The notes under the pieces: generated by a model | The model's database searches: none | What the model was told of the DNA's origin: nothing | Seen by the model: the letters and a program-made list of their open reading frames with translations, nothing else | Shown here: piece after piece, positions 7,265 to 14,980 of the stretch | Layout: each line of letters starts with the position of its first letter | How positions within the stretch are numbered: the first letter of the stretch is position 1 | Assembly: GCA_033720815.1 (NCBI GenBank) | Contig: JAWWBT010000020.1 | Coordinates: 1 to 21,811, forward strand | From: JAWWBS01 sp033720815 | GTDB taxonomy: Bacteria; Pseudomonadota; Gammaproteobacteria; Natronospirales; JAJUFS01 | Reading direction: 5' to 3' | Length of the DNA stretch: 21,811 nucleotides | Translations under genes and position numbers: made by a program

Positions 7265-8269
7265 TCAGGCAGACACCTTATCATCACGGCCGCGGATGCT
7301 TGCCGGCGGCCAGTTTTCCAGTTTCATGCCGAGGGTCAGGCCATGCTGTGCCAGCACGTCCTTGATCTCGGTGAGCGACTTCTTGCCCAGGTTCGGCGTC
7401 TTCAGCAGTTCCACTTCGGTGCGCTGCACGAGGTCACCGATGTAATGGATGCTTTCAGCCTTCAGGCAGTTCGCGGAACGAACCGTCAGCTCGAGATCGT
7501 CGACCGGGCGCAAGAGCACCGGATCAATCTGCGCTTCTTCCGAGGCGGCGCCGGCATCTTCGTCACCTTCAAGGTCGACGAACACGGACAGCTGGTCGCG
7601 CAGGATCGTCGCGGCGCGACGAATCGCTTCTTCCGGATCCAGCGTGCCATTGGTCTCGATGTCGATGACCAGCTTGTCGAGGTCGGTACGCTGCTCGACA
7701 CGCGCACTTTCGACGCTGTACGAGACACGACGGACCGGGCTGAACGTGGCGTCCAGCTGCAGGCGACCGATTGGACGGCTACCTTCATCCTCGGAGTCAC
7801 GCGCCGTTGCCGGCTCGTAACCGCGGCCCTTGCGGACCTTCAGCTTCATTTCCAGCGAACCCTTGTTGTTCAGCTGCGCGATAACGAGGTCCGGGTTCAT
7901 GATTTCAACATCATGATCGGTCTCGATATCACCGGCGGTTACAACACCCGGGCCCTTCTTCGAAATGCTCAGCACGACTTCATCATGCTGGTGCATGACA
8001 ATCGCGAGGTTCTTGAGGTTGAGCAGGATGTCGATGACATCTTCCTGCACACCTTCAATGGTGGTGTATTCGTGAAGCACGCCTTCGATCTCCGCCTCGA
8101 CCACGGCACAGCCGGGCATGGAGGAGAGAAGGATGCGACGCAGGGCGTTACCCAGGGTGTGGCCGAAACCGCGCTCGAGCGGTTCGATCACGACCTTGGC
8201 GCGACGCTCATTCTTGATGTCGACGTCAACAAGCCGTGGCTTGAGGAATTCTGTGACGGAACCCTGCAT
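7265..8269 (-). CDS. rpoA: DNA-directed RNA polymerase subunit alpha
   Basis: The 334-residue protein is close to the usual gammaproteobacterial length of about 329. The N-terminal domain, residues 1 to about 235, starts the assembly of core polymerase; it includes GHTLGNALRRILLSS at 36-50, with R44 and R45 in the dimer/beta contact region. A short acidic linker follows. The C-terminal domain, from about residue 250, contains LTVRSANCLK at 261-270, whose R264 corresponds to the UP-element DNA-contacting arginine of E. coli. LKTPNLGKKSLTEI at 289-302 is the second helix-hairpin-helix part. It lies between rpsD (21 bases) and rplQ (33 bases), the standard alpha-operon position. GAGAGG precedes the ATG. 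Confidence 0.98.
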   Translation of the reverse strand: MQGSVTEFLKPRLVDVDIKNERRAKVVIEPLERGFGHTLGNALRRILLSSMPGCAVVEAEIEGVLHEYTTIEGVQEDVIDILLNLKNLAIVMHQHDEVVLSISKKGPGVVTAGDIETDHDVEIMNPDLVIAQLNNKGSLEMKLKVRKGRGYEPATARDSEDEGSRPIGRLQLDATFSPVRRVSYSVESARVEQRTDLDKLVIDIETNGTLDPEEAIRRAATILRDQLSVFVDLEGDEDAGAASEEAQIDPVLLRPVDDLELTVRSANCLKAESIHYIGDLVQRTEVELLKTPNLGKKSLTEIKDVLAQHGLTLGMKLENWPPASIRGRDDKVSA

Positions 8270-8290
8270 GGAATTAATGACCTCTCAGTG

Positions 8291-8911
8291 TTACTTCGAG
8301 TAAAGCTCGACCACCAGATTCTCGTTGATATCCGGCAGTAGATCGCTGCGCTCCGGTACCGACTTGAAGGTGCCCTTCAGCGCCTTGTCGTCGACCTCGA
8401 CCCACTCGACACGACCCATCTGCTTTGCGATTTCCATCGCGTTCTGGATGCGCATCTGCTTCTTGGCCTTTTCGCGGATCTCGATCTCGTCGCCGGCCTT
8501 GACCTGGTACGACGGGATGTTGACGAGCTTGCCGTTTACGAGAATGGTCTTGTGACCGACCATCTGGCGCGCTTCAGCGCGGGTCGAGCCGAAGCCCATG
8601 CGGTAGACGACGTTATCAAGACGGCATTCCAGGAGCTGCAGCAGGTTTTCACCCGTGGAGCCCTTCAGCTGGGCAGCCTTCTTGTAGTAGTTGCGGAACT
8701 GCTTCTCGAGCACACCGTACATGCGGCGCAGCTTCTGCTTTTCGCGCAGCTGCAGGCCGTAGTCGGAAAGGCGAGTACGACGCTGGCCATGCTGACCCGG
8801 TACCGACTCGGCACGGCACTTGGAGTCCAGCGGGCGAACGCCACTCTTGAGAAACAGGTCGGTACCCTCGCGACGCGAGAGCTTGCATTTCGGACCGATA
8901 TAACGAGCCAT
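8291..8911 (-). CDS. rpsD: 30S ribosomal protein S4
   Basis: The 206-residue length is identical to E. coli S4. The N-terminus MARYIGPKCKLSRREGTDLF is the zinc-free proteobacterial type, with no cluster of four cysteines. The S4 RNA-binding domain covers about residues 95-160, including ECRLDNVVYRMGFGSTRAEA. S4 is a primary 16S rRNA binder that nucleates 30S assembly. In E. coli it also represses translation of the alpha operon by binding a pseudoknot around the rpsM start. I do not see that pseudoknot clearly here. The gene lies 14 bases after rpsK and 21 bases before rpoA. Confidence 0.98.
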   Translation of the reverse strand: MARYIGPKCKLSRREGTDLFLKSGVRPLDSKCRAESVPGQHGQRRTRLSDYGLQLREKQKLRRMYGVLEKQFRNYYKKAAQLKGSTGENLLQLLECRLDNVVYRMGFGSTRAEARQMVGHKTILVNGKLVNIPSYQVKAGDEIEIREKAKKQMRIQNAMEIAKQMGRVEWVEVDDKALKGTFKSVPERSDLLPDINENLVVELYSK

Positions 8912-8925
8912 TCTTTATAACCCCC

Positions 8926-9315
8926 TTAGACGCGACGCTTCTTCGGCGGACGGCACCCGTTGTGCGGGATCGGCGTCACGTCAGAGATATTCGTGATCTT
9001 GTAGCCCAGCGCGTTCAGGGCGCGCACGGCGGATTCGCGACCCGGGCCTGGGCCCTTGACGCGCACTTCCAGGTTCTTCAGGCCGTATTCCAGCGCGGCC
9101 TGGCCCGCACGCTCCGACGCAACCTGGGCGGCGAACGGCGTGGACTTGCGCGAACCACGGAAGCCGGAGCCGCCGGAGGTCGCCCAAGACAGGGCATTGC
9201 CCTGGCGGTCCGTGATCGTAATGATCGTGTTATTGAAAGACGCATGAATGTGGGCGATTCCATCGACCACCGACTTCTTCACGCGCTTGCGAGGTTTAGT
9301 ACCGGGCTGTGCCAT
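8926..9315 (-). CDS. rpsK: 30S ribosomal protein S11
   Basis: The protein has 129 residues, the same length as in E. coli. It belongs to the 30S platform near the mRNA exit and the Shine-Dalgarno helix. Recognisable stretches are VVDGIAHIHASFNNTIITIT near residues 16-35, GGSGFRGSRKSTPFAAQ near 48-64, and the basic C-terminus HNGCRPPKKRRV. The Asn-Gly in the C-terminal stretch is the pair known to form isoaspartate in S11 of other bacteria. It lies 43 bases after rpsM and 14 before rpsD in the alpha cluster. Confidence 0.98.
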   Translation of the reverse strand: MAQPGTKPRKRVKKSVVDGIAHIHASFNNTIITITDRQGNALSWATSGGSGFRGSRKSTPFAAQVASERAGQAALEYGLKNLEVRVKGPGPGRESAVRALNALGYKITNISDVTPIPHNGCRPPKKRRV

Positions 9316-9358
9316 CGTCTGTAATCCAGTAAATCCGAGTTAACGAAATTGCCGTGTC

Positions 9359-9715
9359 TTATCGCGTGACCGGACGACGCGGACCCTTGCGGGTTCGGGC
9401 GTTCGTACGGGTACGCTGGCCGCGCATCGGCAGGCCACGGCGGTGGCGGATGCCACGATAGCAACCGAGATCCATCAGTCGCTTGATGTTCATGGAGATC
9501 TCGCGGCGCAGGTCACCCTCGACGGTGAACTTGCCCACCGAGTTACGCAGCGCTTCGACTTCAGCGTCGCTGAGATCCTTCACTTTCATGTCCGGCTTCA
9601 CACCAGCGTCTTCGCAGATCTGCTGGGCACGGGTGCGGCCAACGCCATAAATGGACGTCAACGCGATCACCGCGTGTTTCTGTACCGGAATATTGATGCC
9701 AGCAATACGGGCCAT
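9359..9715 (-). CDS. rpsM: 30S ribosomal protein S13
   Basis: The 118-residue length equals E. coli S13. It begins MARIAGINIPVQKHAVIALT, has the helix-two-turn-helix YGVGRTRAQQIC, and ends in the basic tail with RGIRHRRGLPMRGQRTRTNA, which reaches the A and P sites and contacts the large subunit. It is the first gene of the alpha operon. AGGAG lies 8 bases before its ATG, and a candidate promoter is found 40-70 bases upstream. The 96-base gap to rpmJ is the second largest inside the ribosomal block (after rpsJ-rplC), consistent with an operon boundary. Confidence 0.98.
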   Translation of the reverse strand: MARIAGINIPVQKHAVIALTSIYGVGRTRAQQICEDAGVKPDMKVKDLSDAEVEALRNSVGKFTVEGDLRREISMNIKRLMDLGCYRGIRHRRGLPMRGQRTRTNARTRKGPRRPVTR

Positions 9716-9740
9716 TCGTTCAGTCTCCTGTGCACGAATC

Positions 9741-9756
9741 GCGCGGGGAAACGCGC
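9741..9756 (-). other. Short GC inverted repeat at the predicted start of the alpha-operon transcript
   Basis: GCGCG and CGCGC arms (9741-9745 and 9752-9756) with a 6-base spacer lie just after the minus-10 box of the candidate rpsM promoter. The outer arm overlaps the GC-rich discriminator. It could form a small 5' hairpin in the leader or simply reflect the discriminator composition. I see no U tract, so it is not a terminator. Confidence 0.35.
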
Positions 9757-9757
9757 A

Positions 9758-9786
9758 AATCTACACGATCACCATTTAAAATTCAA
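9758..9786 (-). promoter_or_regulatory. Candidate sigma-70 promoter of the alpha operon (rpsM)
   Basis: The minus strand has TTGAAT at 9781-9786, a 17-base spacer, and TAGATT at 9758-9763, each matching four of six consensus positions. The minus-10 is followed by a GC-rich discriminator (TGCGCG), typical of promoters of translation genes under stringent control. Transcription would start near 9750, giving a leader of about 35 nt before rpsM. Confidence 0.6.
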
Positions 9787-9811
9787 TCGAAAATCAGTGC
9801 CTTGCCTGCAT

Positions 9812-9928
9812 TCAGCCCTGGCGCTGCTTGTGGCGCGCGTCAGTGCTGCAGATCACGCGAACCGTACCGTTACGGCGAATGATCTTGCAGTTGCGGCAGA
9901 TTTTCTTGACGGAAGCTCTAACCTTCAT
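9812..9928 (-). CDS. rpmJ: 50S ribosomal protein L36 (zinc-binding type)
   Basis: A 38-residue reading frame begins MKVRASVKKICRNCKIIRRN and ends HKQRQG followed by TGA. It carries the L36 zinc ribbon: C11, C14, C27 and H32. Length is exactly that of the common L36 (38 residues). It is a small large-subunit protein binding 23S rRNA. It lies 22 bases after secY and before the alpha-operon promoter, the usual place for rpmJ at the end of the spc cluster in gammaproteobacteria. The C-plus form here means it depends on zinc; a zinc-free paralogue could exist elsewhere. Confidence 0.97.
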   Translation of the reverse strand: MKVRASVKKICRNCKIIRRNGTVRVICSTDARHKQRQG

Positions 9929-9950
9929 CGTTCTATCCTCTGGTCGGACC

Positions 9951-11285
9951 TTAGCGGATCTGGCCCGCGCGGCCGTAACCCTTCAAGTTTGCCTTCTTCA
10001 GAAGGCCTTCATACTGGTGCGACATCATGTGAGCCTGCAGCTGCGACATGAAGTCCATGACCACCACCACGATGATCAGGAGCGAGGTACCACCGAAGTA
10101 GAACGGCACGCTCTTCCACATCAGAAGGAATTCCGGGAGCAGGCAGACCAGGGTGATGTAGATCGCACCCCAGAACGTCAGCTTGGTCAGCACACCGTCG
10201 ATGTAATCAGCGGTCTGCTTGCCCGGACGGATGCCTGGAATGAAGGCACCCGACTTCTTCAGGTTGTCAGCCGTTTCGCGGCTGTTGAACACCAGCGCGG
10301 TGTAGAAGAAGCAGAAGAAGATGATCATTGCCGCATAAAACAGCGTGTACACGGGCTGGCCCGGGGACAGGCTTGCGGCGATCGTCTGCAGGATGCCTGC
10401 TTCTTCGGCGCTGCCGAACCATGTACCCAGCGTTGCCGGGAACAGGATGATCGACGACGCGAAGATCGGCGGAATCACGCCCGACATGTTCAGCTTCAGC
10501 GGCAGGTGGCTGGTCTGGCCGGCCATCATGCGACGCCCCTGCTGACGCTTGGCGTAATTCACCGTAATCCGGCGCTGGCCACGCTCGATCCAGACAACAC
10601 CCCAGGTGACCGCAAGGGCCAGCAGGATGATGAACAGGACGAAGCCGTTCGACAGCTCACCGTTACGCGCCAGTTCCAGCGTGCCGCCAATAGCGGACGG
10701 CAGGCCTGCCACGATGCCGGCGAAGATGATCATCGAGATACCGTTACCGATACCACGCTCGGTGACCTGCTCGCCCAGCCACATCAGGAACATCGTGCCG
10801 GTCACCAGCGTCACTGCGACGGTGAACACGAACGAGATGCCCGGGTTGATCGCAATACCCTGGTTCTGCAGGGCAATCGCGGCACCAATGGCCTGGAACG
10901 TCGCCAATGCGACCGTACCGTAACGCGTGTACTGCGTGATCTTGCGGCGGCCGGCCTCGCCTTCCTTCTTCAGCTGCTCGAGGCTCGGGATCACCACCGT
11001 CATGAGCTGCATGATGATGGATGCCGAAATGTACGGCATGATGCCGAGCGCAAAGATCGACAGGCGCTCAAGCGCACCACCCGAGAACATGTTGAACATG
11101 TCGAGGATGGTGCCCGCCTGCGAATCGAACAGGCGCTGCAGCGCCGCCGGATCGACACCCGGAACCGGGATGAACGTTCCGATACGGAACACCACGATGG
11201 CGCCCAGCAGGAAAAAGATGCGTCGACGGAGTTCCGTCAGACGACCGATTTCGCCGATGCCACCGAGTGCGCTGCCGCCAGCCAT
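9951..11285 (-). CDS. secY: Protein translocase subunit SecY
   Basis: The 444-residue integral membrane protein forms the channel of the SecYEG translocon in the inner membrane, with ten expected membrane-spanning helices. I chose the ATG at 11283-11285, giving MAGGSALGGIGEIGRLTELR. It fits the family N-terminus and lies one base after the rplO stop; the frame also stays open upstream into rplO to 11333, but that start would add 16 unrelated residues. Typical SecY stretches are IPVPGVD near residues 39-45, MPYISASIIMQLM near 83-95, and GIRPGKQTADYID near 357-369. The C-terminus LKKANLKGYGRAGQIR is close to that of other gammaproteobacteria. It sits in its usual place between rplO and rpmJ. 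Confidence 0.97.
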   Translation of the reverse strand: MAGGSALGGIGEIGRLTELRRRIFFLLGAIVVFRIGTFIPVPGVDPAALQRLFDSQAGTILDMFNMFSGGALERLSIFALGIMPYISASIIMQLMTVVIPSLEQLKKEGEAGRRKITQYTRYGTVALATFQAIGAAIALQNQGIAINPGISFVFTVAVTLVTGTMFLMWLGEQVTERGIGNGISMIIFAGIVAGLPSAIGGTLELARNGELSNGFVLFIILLALAVTWGVVWIERGQRRITVNYAKRQQGRRMMAGQTSHLPLKLNMSGVIPPIFASSIILFPATLGTWFGSAEEAGILQTIAASLSPGQPVYTLFYAAMIIFFCFFYTALVFNSRETADNLKKSGAFIPGIRPGKQTADYIDGVLTKLTFWGAIYITLVCLLPEFLLMWKSVPFYFGGTSLLIIVVVVMDFMSQLQAHMMSHQYEGLLKKANLKGYGRAGQIR

Positions 11286-11286
11286 A

Positions 11287-11721
11287 TTACTCTTCCACCT
11301 TGCCGCCGGCCTTTTCGATGGCCGCGCGTGCACCCTTGGTGACCTTGATGCCCTTGACCGTCACGGCCTCGGTGATTTCGCCAGAAGCGATCACCTTCAC
11401 CGTCTCGACCTGCTGTCCAACCAGGTTGGCAGCCTTCAGTGCGAGAAGATCAACAACATCACCTTCGACCTTCTCCAGTTCATGGAGACGGATCTCGTCG
11501 GAGAAGCGCGACTTCAGCGAACGGAAGCCGACCTTCGGCAGGCGCCGCTGCAGCGGCATCTGGCCGCCTTCGAAGCCGACCTTGTGGTAGCCGCCCGAGC
11601 GGGCCTTCTGGCCCTTGTGGCCACGACCCGAGGTCTTGCCCAGGCCCGAACCAATGCCGCGACCGAGACGCTTCTTGTCCTGCTTTGTGCCCTCAGCGGG
11701 CTTCAGCGTATTCAGTTTCAT
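11287..11721 (-). CDS. rplO: 50S ribosomal protein L15
   Basis: The protein has 144 residues, equal to E. coli L15. The N-terminal extension MKLNTLKPAEGTKQDKKRLG and the glycine/basic-rich stretch GRGIGSGLGKTSGRGHKGQK are the classical L15 features that thread into 23S rRNA. The globular C-terminal half contains VTVKGIKVTKGARAAIEKAG. It is a late-assembling large-subunit protein. It is separated from rpmD by one base and from secY by one base, so translation of the three is very probably coupled. Confidence 0.98.
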   Translation of the reverse strand: MKLNTLKPAEGTKQDKKRLGRGIGSGLGKTSGRGHKGQKARSGGYHKVGFEGGQMPLQRRLPKVGFRSLKSRFSDEIRLHELEKVEGDVVDLLALKAANLVGQQVETVKVIASGEITEAVTVKGIKVTKGARAAIEKAGGKVEE

Positions 11722-11722
11722 G

Positions 11723-11911
11723 TCAGGCTTCCTCGACCTTCAGCATGTAGGACACCTTGTTGATCATGCCGCGGTTTTCCGGGGTATCAACAACGGTGAC
11801 CGTGTGATGCAGGCGACGCAGACCCAAGCCGCGAACGCAGTCCTTGTGGGACTTGATGCGATTCGCCGGGCTGCGGACCAGCGTGACGTTCAGATTCTTC
11901 GCCTTGGCCAT
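11723..11911 (-). CDS. rpmD: 50S ribosomal protein L30
   Basis: This 62-residue protein (59 in E. coli) has the N-terminus MAKAKNLNVTLVRSPANRIK and the core GLGLRRLHHTVTVVDTPENR, which identify L30, including the conserved N-R-G-M-I turn near residues 46-50. L30 lies on the large subunit near helix 38 and the central protuberance. The ATG comes 3 bases after the rpsE stop, and its own stop is 1 base before rplO. Nothing unusual is seen. Confidence 0.97.
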   Translation of the reverse strand: MAKAKNLNVTLVRSPANRIKSHKDCVRGLGLRRLHHTVTVVDTPENRGMINKVSYMLKVEEA

Positions 11912-11914
11912 GGC

Positions 11915-12421
11915 TTACTCCACGATCTCTTTCACGGACTTGCCGCGCTTGGCAGCAATTTCTTCCGGGGAAGACGCATTGGTCAGCGCGTTCAGCGTCG
12001 CACGAACGACGTTGATCGGATTACGCGAACCGTAGGACTTCGCCAGGACGTTCTTTACGCCGGCCACTTCCAGCACCGCGCGCATCGCACCACCGGCAAT
12101 CACACCGGTACCGTCGGATGCCGGCTGCATGATGACCTTGGTGGCCCCATGATCGCCGCGAAGCGGGTGGTAAAGCGTGCCTTCCGTCAGAGCAACACTC
12201 TTCATGCTCTTGCGGGCAGCTTCCATCGCCTTCTGGATGGCAACCGGCACTTCACGCGCCTTGCCATAACCAAAGCCGACCTTGCCGTTACCGTCGCCGA
12301 CCACCGTCAGTGCGGTGAAGCCGAACTGGCGGCCGCCCTTGACGACCTTGGCCACACGGTTAACGGTAATCAGTTTTTCCTGAAAACCGTCGGCGTTCTG
12401 CGCGTTATCAAAACTCGCCAT
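11915..12421 (-). CDS. rpsE: 30S ribosomal protein S5
   Basis: This 168-residue protein (167 in E. coli) has the N-terminal double-stranded RNA-binding fold at about residues 18-85, with VNRVAKVVKGGRQFGFTAL, then TVVGDGNGKVGFGYGKARE. The C-terminal S5 half has YGSRNPINVVRATLNAL. S5 acts in decoding accuracy at the mRNA entry side. The spectinomycin-associated loop around residues 20-30 looks ordinary. AGGTGA precedes the ATG. It lies 13 bases after rplR and 3 before rpmD in the spc cluster. Confidence 0.98.
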   Translation of the reverse strand: MASFDNAQNADGFQEKLITVNRVAKVVKGGRQFGFTALTVVGDGNGKVGFGYGKAREVPVAIQKAMEAARKSMKSVALTEGTLYHPLRGDHGATKVIMQPASDGTGVIAGGAMRAVLEVAGVKNVLAKSYGSRNPINVVRATLNALTNASSPEEIAAKRGKSVKEIVE

Positions 12422-12434
12422 GATGTATCACCTA

Positions 12435-12788
12435 TTAAAACTTCAAACCGTTTTCGCGGGCGGCATCGGCCAGCGCCTTGACGCGGCCGTGGTACTTGAA
12501 ACCGGAGCGATCAAACGCGACGGTTTCGACGCCTGCGGCCTTTGCCTTTTCGGCAATCGCCTTGCCAACTGCGGCAGCAGCATCACTGTTGCCGGTGGAC
12601 TTCAGACCCTTGGAGAGGTCCTTTTCCAGCGTCGAGGCAGCAGCCAGCACCTTGTCGCCTTCCGGCGAAATCAGCTGAGCGTAAATATGACGCGGCGTAC
12701 GATAAACGCACAGGCGATGCGCACCGAGTTCGCGAATCTTGGCCCTGGCGCGAGCAGCACGACGCATGCGAGCAGCTTTCTTGTCCAT
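12435..12788 (-). CDS. rplR: 50S ribosomal protein L18
   Basis: Starting at the ATG at 12786-12788 gives 117 residues, the E. coli length, and the family N-terminus MDKKAARMRRAARARAKIRE. A frame start three codons further upstream (MMT...) is possible but sits within the ribosome binding site AGGTGA, so I reject it. YRTPRHIYAQ near residues 32-41 and FDRSGFKYHGRVKALADAAR near 92-111 are L18 signatures. L18 binds 5S rRNA and helps anchor it in the central protuberance. It lies 12 bases after rplF and 13 before rpsE. Confidence 0.97.
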   Translation of the reverse strand: MDKKAARMRRAARARAKIRELGAHRLCVYRTPRHIYAQLISPEGDKVLAAASTLEKDLSKGLKSTGNSDAAAAVGKAIAEKAKAAGVETVAFDRSGFKYHGRVKALADAARENGLKF

Positions 12789-12800
12789 AGTCATCACCTG

Positions 12801-13334
12801 TTACTTCTTCTTGGCCTCTTTGAGGACCACGCGTTCATCGGCATATCGAACACCCTTGCCCTTGTACGGCTCAGGCGGACGGTAAGCGCGAATATCCGCA
12901 GCGACCTGTCCGACAACCTGCTTGTCGGCACCCTTGACCACGATCTCGGTCTGGCTCGGCGTTTCGACGGTCACGCCTTCCGGCACGTCGAAGGCCACCG
13001 GATGCGAGAAGCCGAGGGTCAGGTTCAGCACCTTACCCTGCGCCTGCGCACGGTAACCGACGCCGACCAGCTGCAGCTTGATTTCGAAGCCGTCGCTCAC
13101 GCCCTTCACCATGTTGGCGATGATGGCGCGAGTCGTACCCGCCAGCGCAACAGCCTTCTGGGTTTCGACCTTGGTCGAGATGTTCAATACGTTTTCTTCC
13201 TGGGCGACGTCGACGTCAACGTGCTTCGTGAAAGCCAGCTCACCCTTGGAGCCCTTCACCGAAATATCGTTACCGTTGATCGTGACCTGCGTACCAGCAG
13301 GAAGGGCAATCGGTTTCTTTGCAACTCGAGACAT
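12801..13334 (-). CDS. rplF: 50S ribosomal protein L6
   Basis: The 177-residue length is the same as in E. coli. It has the two repeated alpha/beta L6 domains, with MSRVAKKPIALPAGTQVTIN at the start and the C-terminal signature PPEPYKGKGVRYADE near residues 153-167. L6 sits near the sarcin-ricin loop and the factor-binding region of the large subunit. It lies 14 bases after rpsH and 12 before rplR, in standard spc order. Nothing odd is seen. Confidence 0.98.
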   Translation of the reverse strand: MSRVAKKPIALPAGTQVTINGNDISVKGSKGELAFTKHVDVDVAQEENVLNISTKVETQKAVALAGTTRAIIANMVKGVSDGFEIKLQLVGVGYRAQAQGKVLNLTLGFSHPVAFDVPEGVTVETPSQTEIVVKGADKQVVGQVAADIRAYRPPEPYKGKGVRYADERVVLKEAKKK

Positions 13335-13348
13335 TGCTCTATCCCCTC

Positions 13349-13744
13349 TTAGGACACGACGCAGAGCACTTCACCGCCCTGGCCCTGGCTACGGGCTGCA
13401 CGATCGCTCATGACGCCCTTGGAGGTGGAGATGATGGCGACACCGAGCCCGCCAAGCACCTTCGGCAGTTCATCCTTGCCCTTGTAAATACGCAGGCCCG
13501 GACGGCTGACGCGCTGCAGCTTTTCGATAACCGGCGCGCCCTGGTAGTACTTGAGCTTGATGCTCAAGGTCGGCTTGCCGTCGTTCTCCTCGCGGGAGAA
13601 GCTCTCGATGTAACCCTCATCCTTCAGCACGCGGCAGATTTCTGCCTTGAGCTTCGAGGCGGGCATTTCAACCATCGTCTTGCCGGCGCGCTGACCGTTA
13701 CGAACACGGGTCAGCAGGTCGGCGATGGGATCAGTCATACTCAT
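13349..13744 (-). CDS. rpsH: 30S ribosomal protein S8
   Basis: This 131-residue protein (130 in E. coli) begins MSMTDPIADLLTRVRNGQRA. The first ATG is preferred because AGGAT lies 8 bases upstream and because the MSM N-terminus is common in gammaproteobacterial S8; the second ATG is two codons later. The C-terminal half has QRVSRPGLRIYKGKDELPKV and STSKGVMSDRAAR, the 16S-binding part. S8 binds the central domain of 16S rRNA. In E. coli it represses the spc operon through a site near the rplE start; I could not confirm that site here. Confidence 0.98.
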   Translation of the reverse strand: MSMTDPIADLLTRVRNGQRAGKTMVEMPASKLKAEICRVLKDEGYIESFSREENDGKPTLSIKLKYYQGAPVIEKLQRVSRPGLRIYKGKDELPKVLGGLGVAIISTSKGVMSDRAARSQGQGGEVLCVVS

Positions 13745-13773
13745 GTATCGATATCCTTCTGAATATCCGTCGT

Positions 13774-14079
13774 TTACCAGCTGGCCTTGCGCAGGCCAGG
13801 CACTTCGCCACGCATGGTGGCTTCGCGCAGCTTGTTACGCGCAAGACCAAACTTGCGGTAATAGCCGTGCGGACGACCCGTAATGTTGCAGCGATTACGC
13901 TGGCGCGTCGGGCTCGAATCACGCGGCAGGCTGGCCAGCTTGGCCACGGCAGCCTCGACTTCTTCGTCGGCGCTTTCCGGGCTCTTGATGATGCGCTTCA
14001 GCTCAGCACGCTTGGCTGCATACTTGTCAGCCAGCTTCTGACGCTTGATCTCGCGATTGACCATCGATTTCTTTGCCAT
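13774..14079 (-). CDS. rpsN: 30S ribosomal protein S14 (zinc-free type)
   Basis: The 101-residue protein equals the long S14 of E. coli. It contains a single cysteine in RQRNRCNITGRPHGYYRKFG, so it is the zinc-independent class rather than the short CxxC class. It ends in REATMRGEVPGLRKASW, the usual C-terminus. S14 belongs to the head of the small subunit. It lies 10 bases after rplE and 29 before rpsH. Having the zinc-free form inside the operon is normal for gammaproteobacteria. Confidence 0.98.
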   Translation of the reverse strand: MAKKSMVNREIKRQKLADKYAAKRAELKRIIKSPESADEEVEAAVAKLASLPRDSSPTRQRNRCNITGRPHGYYRKFGLARNKLREATMRGEVPGLRKASW

Positions 14080-14089
14080 GCCTTAAACC

Positions 14090-14629
14090 TCAGTTCTTGA
14101 ACGGGAAGTTGAACGCCTTAAGCAGCGCCTTGGCTTCCTCGTCGGTCTTCGCATTCGTGGTGATGGTGATATCCATGCCACGCAGTGCGTCGATCTTGTC
14201 GTAATCGATTTCCGGGAAGATGATCTGCTCTCGCACGCCCATGGAGTAGTTACCACGGCCATCGAACGACTTTCCGTTCACGCCGCGGAAGTCACGCACT
14301 CGCGGCAGCGAGATGTTGATCAGTCGATCCAGGAATTCGTACATACGCTGGCGGCGCAGGGTTACCTTGCAGCCGATCGGCCAGCCTTCACGAATCTTGA
14401 AACCTGCGATGGACTTGCGAGCCTTCGTCACGATCGGCTTCTGACCGGAAATCTTGGTCATATCGCCTACCGCGTTCTCGATGATCTTCTTGTCACCGAC
14501 GGCTTCACCAAGTCCCATATTCAGGGTGATCTTGGTGATCTTCGGCACTTCCATCACGTTGTTGTAACCAAACTGCTCCATGAGCTGCTTGGTCACGTCT
14601 TCTCTGTAAAACTGCTGCAGTCTGGCCAT
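14090..14629 (-). CDS. rplE: 50S ribosomal protein L5
   Basis: The protein has 179 residues, as in E. coli. It begins MARLQQFYREDVTKQLMEQF, contains ITLNMGLGEAVGDKKI near residues 34-49 and GQKPIVTKARKSIAGFKIRE near 63-82, and ends ALLKAFNFPFKN. L5 binds 5S rRNA and makes an intersubunit contact with S13. It lies 14 bases after rplX. In E. coli the S8 repressor site overlaps this translation start; the local sequence was read but no convincing match was recognised by eye. Confidence 0.98.
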   Translation of the reverse strand: MARLQQFYREDVTKQLMEQFGYNNVMEVPKITKITLNMGLGEAVGDKKIIENAVGDMTKISGQKPIVTKARKSIAGFKIREGWPIGCKVTLRRQRMYEFLDRLINISLPRVRDFRGVNGKSFDGRGNYSMGVREQIIFPEIDYDKIDALRGMDITITTNAKTDEEAKALLKAFNFPFKN

Positions 14630-14643
14630 TGCCGTATCCCGTC

Positions 14644-14961
14644 TTAAATGTCGACTACGTCGCCGGTGGACTTGAAGAAACGAACCTTCTTGCCGTTCTC
14701 TTCACGAATGCCGACCCGGTCGCCCTTCTTGGCCTTCGGGTTATAGAGCATCACGTTGGAGATATTGATCGGCATCTCCTTTTCCATGATGCCGCCCTGA
14801 ACACCGGCGTTCGGGTTCGGGCGCACGTGCTTCTTCGCCATGTTGATGTTCTCAACGACGACACGGTCTTCTTCAGGCATCACCTTCAGGACATTGCCAC
14901 GACGGCCCTTGTCCTTACCGGCGGTTACGATGACTTCGTCACCTTTCTTGATCTTGCGCAT
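14644..14961 (-). CDS. rplX: 50S ribosomal protein L24
   Basis: This 105-residue protein (104 in E. coli) begins MRKIKKGDEVIVTAGKDKGR, a KOW motif, followed by GNVLKVMPEEDRVVVENINM and the NPNAGVQGGIMEKE loop. L24 is an early assembly initiator binding the 5' part of 23S rRNA. It lies 19 bases after rplN and 14 before rplE. Nothing unusual is seen. Confidence 0.98.
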   Translation of the reverse strand: MRKIKKGDEVIVTAGKDKGRRGNVLKVMPEEDRVVVENINMAKKHVRPNPNAGVQGGIMEKEMPINISNVMLYNPKAKKGDRVGIREENGKKVRFFKSTGDVVDI

Positions 14962-14980
14962 TTCTGCCTACTCCCAGGGT

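Noticed and set aside
6974..8341. A 455-codon plus-strand open frame opposite rplQ, rpoA and part of rpsD.
   Set aside because: It crosses three certain genes and their spacers in antisense, with no family resemblance.
11286..11333. An upstream start for secY adding 16 residues.
   Set aside because: It lies inside rplO and its residues do not match SecY N-termini. The ATG at 11283-11285 gives the normal length of 444 residues.
9828..11342. A 504-codon plus-strand open frame opposite secY and rpmJ.
   Set aside because: It is antisense to secY, has a low-complexity His/Arg/Asp-rich translation and no recognisable motif or ribosome binding site. It is a shadow of secY codon bias.
14600..14660. 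An S8 repressor-binding site at the rplX-rplE junction, as in the E. coli spc mRNA.
   Set aside because: By eye the bases around the rplE start do not reproduce the E. coli helix convincingly. A covariance-model search would be needed.
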